From positions 124,001 through 188,000 of the forward strand of contig NZ_PKUU01000005.1 in assembly GCF_002899675.1 (NCBI RefSeq): a DNA stretch of 64,000 nucleotides, written 5' to 3'. Origin of the DNA: Clostridium sp. chh4-2. Its GTDB lineage: Bacteria; Bacillota; Clostridia; Lachnospirales; Lachnospiraceae. Of the stretch, positions 61,675 to 64,000 are shown piece by piece. The notes beneath the pieces are model-generated. The model searched no databases, was not told the origin of the DNA, and was given only the letters and a program-made list of their open reading frames with translations. How positions within the stretch are numbered: position 1 is the first letter of the stretch; each line of letters starts with the position of its first letter. A program made the translations under genes and the position numbers.

Positions 61675-61947
61675 CTAATGGCCGATTCCCTGTCCCTTAT
61701 GTCCTGCCGCTACAAAAATCCCGGCAATGTATTCCGCATTCATTCCGATGAATCCCAGAATTTCTCCATCCTCCTCGTACACATATACATCCTTACCTCT
61801 TCTCTCTGCTATATCGGACCAGCCTCTATCACGCAAGTCCCAAAAGAACGTTTGTTCGCTCGCAAAACTGTTGGTAACTATGTACCACCGAAGCCCATTC
61901 TTTACCTCCATATGCTTTTTCATTTTTATGGTGTTGTTTTTATCCAT
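61675..61947 (-). pseudogene. GNAT acetyltransferase, 3' truncated
   Basis: 90 residues. VYVYEEDGEILGFIGM and IAGIFVAAGHKGQGIGH are the first half of a GNAT fold, ending in the acetyl-CoA-binding G/RxGxG/A loop. The last strands and helices are missing, replaced by the truncated Gp37/Gp68 sequence. Inactive as it stands. Confidence 0.75.
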
Positions 61948-62298
61948 TTTTCACTGCCAAAATCCCATCACCCAATTTCATTTATATTACGTAAAAAAGG
62001 CCAGCCATTTTTTCGTCAGCTGACCTTGAATTTTCCCATATATCACTGAAATACCTTCCTGCATCTATGGAAGGGGGCTAAAAATCAGAGCTAAAAACGG
62101 CCATTTTTTGCCCTGTATTTTGCTCGATTGTCGCCCAAAAGCTAATATATATTGTTGTTTAACACTCTATTTTTTCTTCAAACCACAATTCTGCATCATT
62201 ATCACCGACTCCACATGTGTGGAGTGTGCGAAAAAGATTACTGGAAAACACAGTTAATCCTTGACGTAACCTTTTTATCATCACGCCATCACATTTAA
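61948..62298. other. Intergenic interval at the right edge of the accessory region
   Basis: No gene. It holds the right copy of the 62-bp hairpin repeat (61983-62047) and a perfect palindrome ACTCCACA-TG-TGTGGAGT at 62208-62225. Confidence 0.55.
61983..62047 (+). repeat. Right copy of the 62-bp hairpin repeat
   Basis: Same orientation as 53844-53909. The stem reads AGGCCAGC/GCTGACCT, with A-run before and TTGAATTTTCCCATATAT after. About 8.1 kb separates the copies. Confidence 0.7.
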
Positions 62299-63123
62299 TT
62301 ATCTAATTTGACACCTAATTAGTGGTTCAATTATCTTTTTTAACTCCTTTATTTCATGAGCCTTTACATAGTACCCTAAATTAATCATTGTTTGTGCGCT
62401 TGTATATATTTTTTGTTTCATTGGTATATCTATAACATTAATATCTCCCTCGATACTCATTGTTGGCCCTGCAAATAGAATTCCTAAAAAGATAATTCTT
62501 TTCGCTCCTAAATATGTATTCCCCTGTTTATCTGAATACCCATTTTCATCTAATATATAAATTGGTGAACCCGACGAGCCTGGAAAACAAGCCATATCGA
62601 CCAGACCTATACTTTTTTCATTAAAATCATATCCCGGATGGGCAGCTGTAAATCCTTTTCTAAAGATAGGATAATTATGTGTTGCATCCCATAATCCATT
62701 GGGATAACCGACCATAACCACCTCTTCTAATGCTGCAAGTTCATTTAGCTTAGAAATATCATAAATCAATGTTTCTTCATTTGCGATATAGAACACCTCT
62801 TTTCCAGTTCTTTCTTTTACCTCTTGGAACAACGGATTAACAAGTGTGCAGCATATATCATGAGTAGGGTGAAATATCCATTTACTATGAAACGTCACAT
62901 CAAAATTGTCTTGTGAAGCTTCATTCCCCTCCCTTAAATGCAATAAAAATTTCATCGGTTCATCTGGATTATTGTTCACAACATGCTTATTTGTAACAAT
63001 TGCAGGTACTATATACTCTCCAAATTTAAAATTGAAGAAAAATCCTGTTCCTGATGATCCGTCAGTACATTCTAATCGCACTGTATTATAAAGCAATTGT
63101 TCCGAAATACTAATTGGTTTCAT
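62299..63123 (-). CDS. Trypsin-like serine protease
   Basis: 274 residues. The catalytic triad reads as His47 (VTNKHVV), Asp89 (THDICC) and Ser184 (PGSSGSP), the order of chymotrypsin-fold proteases. No signal peptide or PDZ domain, so it is probably cytoplasmic. Such stand-alone proteases occur in bacterial conflict and defence loci, often with an effector gene that is not evident here. The ATG at 63123 follows GGGAGGAG. AT-rich compared with the rRNA methyltransferase upstream. Confidence 0.88.
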   Translation of the reverse strand: MKPISISEQLLYNTVRLECTDGSSGTGFFFNFKFGEYIVPAIVTNKHVVNNNPDEPMKFLLHLREGNEASQDNFDVTFHSKWIFHPTHDICCTLVNPLFQEVKERTGKEVFYIANEETLIYDISKLNELAALEEVVMVGYPNGLWDATHNYPIFRKGFTAAHPGYDFNEKSIGLVDMACFPGSSGSPIYILDENGYSDKQGNTYLGAKRIIFLGILFAGPTMSIEGDINVIDIPMKQKIYTSAQTMINLGYYVKAHEIKELKKIIEPLIRCQIR

Positions 63124-63188
63124 TTTCTTTCTCCTCCCACAAATATAGGTAATTATTTGTTTGCATTTTTCAACAATCGTACAATGCA

Positions 63189-64000
63189 TTATTTTGTCAT
63201 TCGACACAATTCGACACAAACCTCGCAATGAGGCGTCATCGGGAACAAATCCACCCCCCAAGCCTCCTTCGCCACAAATCCTTTCTTCTCAAAATACCTC
63301 AAATCCCTCTCCAATGTCTCCGGCCCACAGGATATATACACCACTTTTTCAGGCCCCATCTTCGCTACAGAATCAATAAATTCTTCCGTACTTCCGCTTC
63401 TTGGCGGGTCAAGAAATACGACGTCCGCCTTTTCCCCGCGTTCCGCCATATTTGTCATGAATTTACCTGCATCGTTACAATAAAACTGGATATTCTTGAT
63501 CCCATTGCATTTGGCATTCTCGACCGCATCCTTAACCGCATCCCGGTTTAGCTCCACTCCGATCACCTGTCCGGCCTTTTTGCTTGCCACGATTCCAATT
63601 GTGCCAATTCCGCAGTATGCATCGATCACCCGCTCCTTCCCGGTCAGTCCGGCCAGCTGGATGGCTTTTTCATAAAGTACTTCCGTCTGAACCGGGTTGA
63701 TCTGGTAAAAGGACTTGGAGGAGATCCGGAAACGGCAGCCGCACAGCACGTCCTCAATATATCCTTTTCCAAAAAGCGTCTTTTCTTTATCTCCCAGCAC
63801 CATGCTGGTATTTCTGTCGTTTACATTCTGTATGATTGTGGTTATTTCAGGATGTTTTTCCCTGAGCGCCTTCACAAAATTATTTTTAGATGGAAATATA
63901 GGGGATGCGGTAACGAGGACTACCATGATCTCGCCCGTTGCAAATCCTCGCTTTACAAGGACATGGCGGAGGAGACCGTAGCCGCTGTCCTCATCATAAG
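63189..64000 (-). CDS. rlmD: 23S rRNA (uracil-5-)-methyltransferase, RlmD/RumA-type, 5' end beyond window
   Basis: At least 270 codons, open to the window edge. The SAM-binding DAYCGIGTIGI, the FLDPPRSG motif and the catalytic YISCGPETL (Cys nucleophile) identify the TrmA/RumA family. The upstream codons continue in frame (GYGLLRHVLVKRGFATGEIMVVL), which is family sequence, so the real start lies outside. It methylates uracil C5 in 23S rRNA using SAM. Gram-positive RlmCD can modify two sites, so the exact symbol is uncertain. Confidence 0.93.
   Translation of the reverse strand, partial: YDEDSGYGLLRHVLVKRGFATGEIMVVLVTASPIFPSKNNFVKALREKHPEITTIIQNVNDRNTSMVLGDKEKTLFGKGYIEDVLCGCRFRISSKSFYQINPVQTEVLYEKAIQLAGLTGKERVIDAYCGIGTIGIVASKKAGQVIGVELNRDAVKDAVENAKCNGIKNIQFYCNDAGKFMTNMAERGEKADVVFLDPPRSGSTEEFIDSVAKMGPEKVVYISCGPETLERDLRYFEKKGFVAKEAWGVDLFPMTPHCEVCVELCRMTK

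Noticed and set aside
62208-62225. Perfect palindrome ACTCCACA-TG-TGTGGAGT resembling the stem of a type I-E CRISPR repeat
   Set aside because: Only one copy, no spacers and no cas genes. It is kept only as a palindrome.

Overview
The window looks like a chromosomal segment of an anaerobic Clostridia member, most likely Lachnospiraceae. This is inferred from gene content: FeoAB fusion, AgrC/AgrA-type two-component genes, Cache-domain GGDEF/EAL proteins, paired solute-binding proteins and hybrid kinases, a 2-hydroxycarboxylate carrier with a LysR regulator, and many GGAGG ribosome sites. Almost every gene is on the minus strand. No tRNA, rRNA or CRISPR array was recognised. Both ends cut a gene: a superfamily-1 helicase on the left and a 23S rRNA uracil methyltransferase on the right.

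Layout. 0-8.4 kb: helicase with its own promoter, mgtE, feoAB, and an AgrC/AgrA-like pair without agrBD. 8.6-10.4 kb: two membrane proteins of unknown function. 10.6-15.9 kb: a reductase operon (flavodoxin, carboxymuconolactone decarboxylase family, two aldo/keto reductases) divergent from a LysR gene, followed by a Nudix hydrolase coupled to an EVE-HNH nuclease. 15.9-20.4 kb: a Cys-rich protein, an AraC/GyrI regulator and a HelD-type helicase with an unexpected C-terminal domain resembling the GH31 N-terminal beta-sandwich. 20.6-31.1 kb: a five-gene signalling operon comprising a solute-binding lipoprotein fused to a 5'-nucleotidase C-domain, a hybrid histidine kinase, a double-GntR regulator, a diguanylate cyclase and an EAL protein. 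31.3-34.8 kb: a membrane protein, a GIY-YIG/DnaB-like fusion, and a flavodoxin/RibD-C pair behind a textbook MerR-type promoter. 35.2-39.1 kb: a second lipoprotein/hybrid-kinase pair. 39.4-42.8 kb: a 2-hydroxycarboxylate carrier and esterase with a LysR gene. 43-49.5 kb: an HNH/SWIM/pRiA4b-ORF3 group, a MATE pump and a LysR gene. 49.6-53.4 kb: a cyclophilin-like lipoprotein and a GGDEF-EAL-PAS-GGDEF protein.

From about 53.8 to 62.0 kb the DNA is AT-rich, decayed and accessory. It holds a frameshifted two-TM gene, a Fic protein, a serine-recombinase remnant, and a run of small minus-strand genes resembling toxin-immunity proteins (DUF2716-like, Imm1-like, CPCC). These small genes are separated by a degenerate 38-39 bp repeat lying 13-28 bases before each start codon. 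The segment is bounded by two similar hairpin repeats of about 62 bp and ends in a chimera of broken GNAT and Gp37/Gp68 genes. A trypsin-like protease follows.

The core theme is extracytoplasmic sensing feeding phosphorelay and c-di-GMP signalling: two lipoprotein/hybrid-kinase modules and three GGDEF/EAL proteins within 33 kb. The most novel-looking elements are the repeat-separated immunity-like array, the SBP-5'-nucleotidase-C sensor operon, the HelD-GH31N and GIY-YIG-DnaB fusions, a lipoprotein gene whose terminator precedes its stop codon, and a 14-codon ORF with its ribosome site in a hairpin. Domain names come from reading motifs by eye; no database search was possible.
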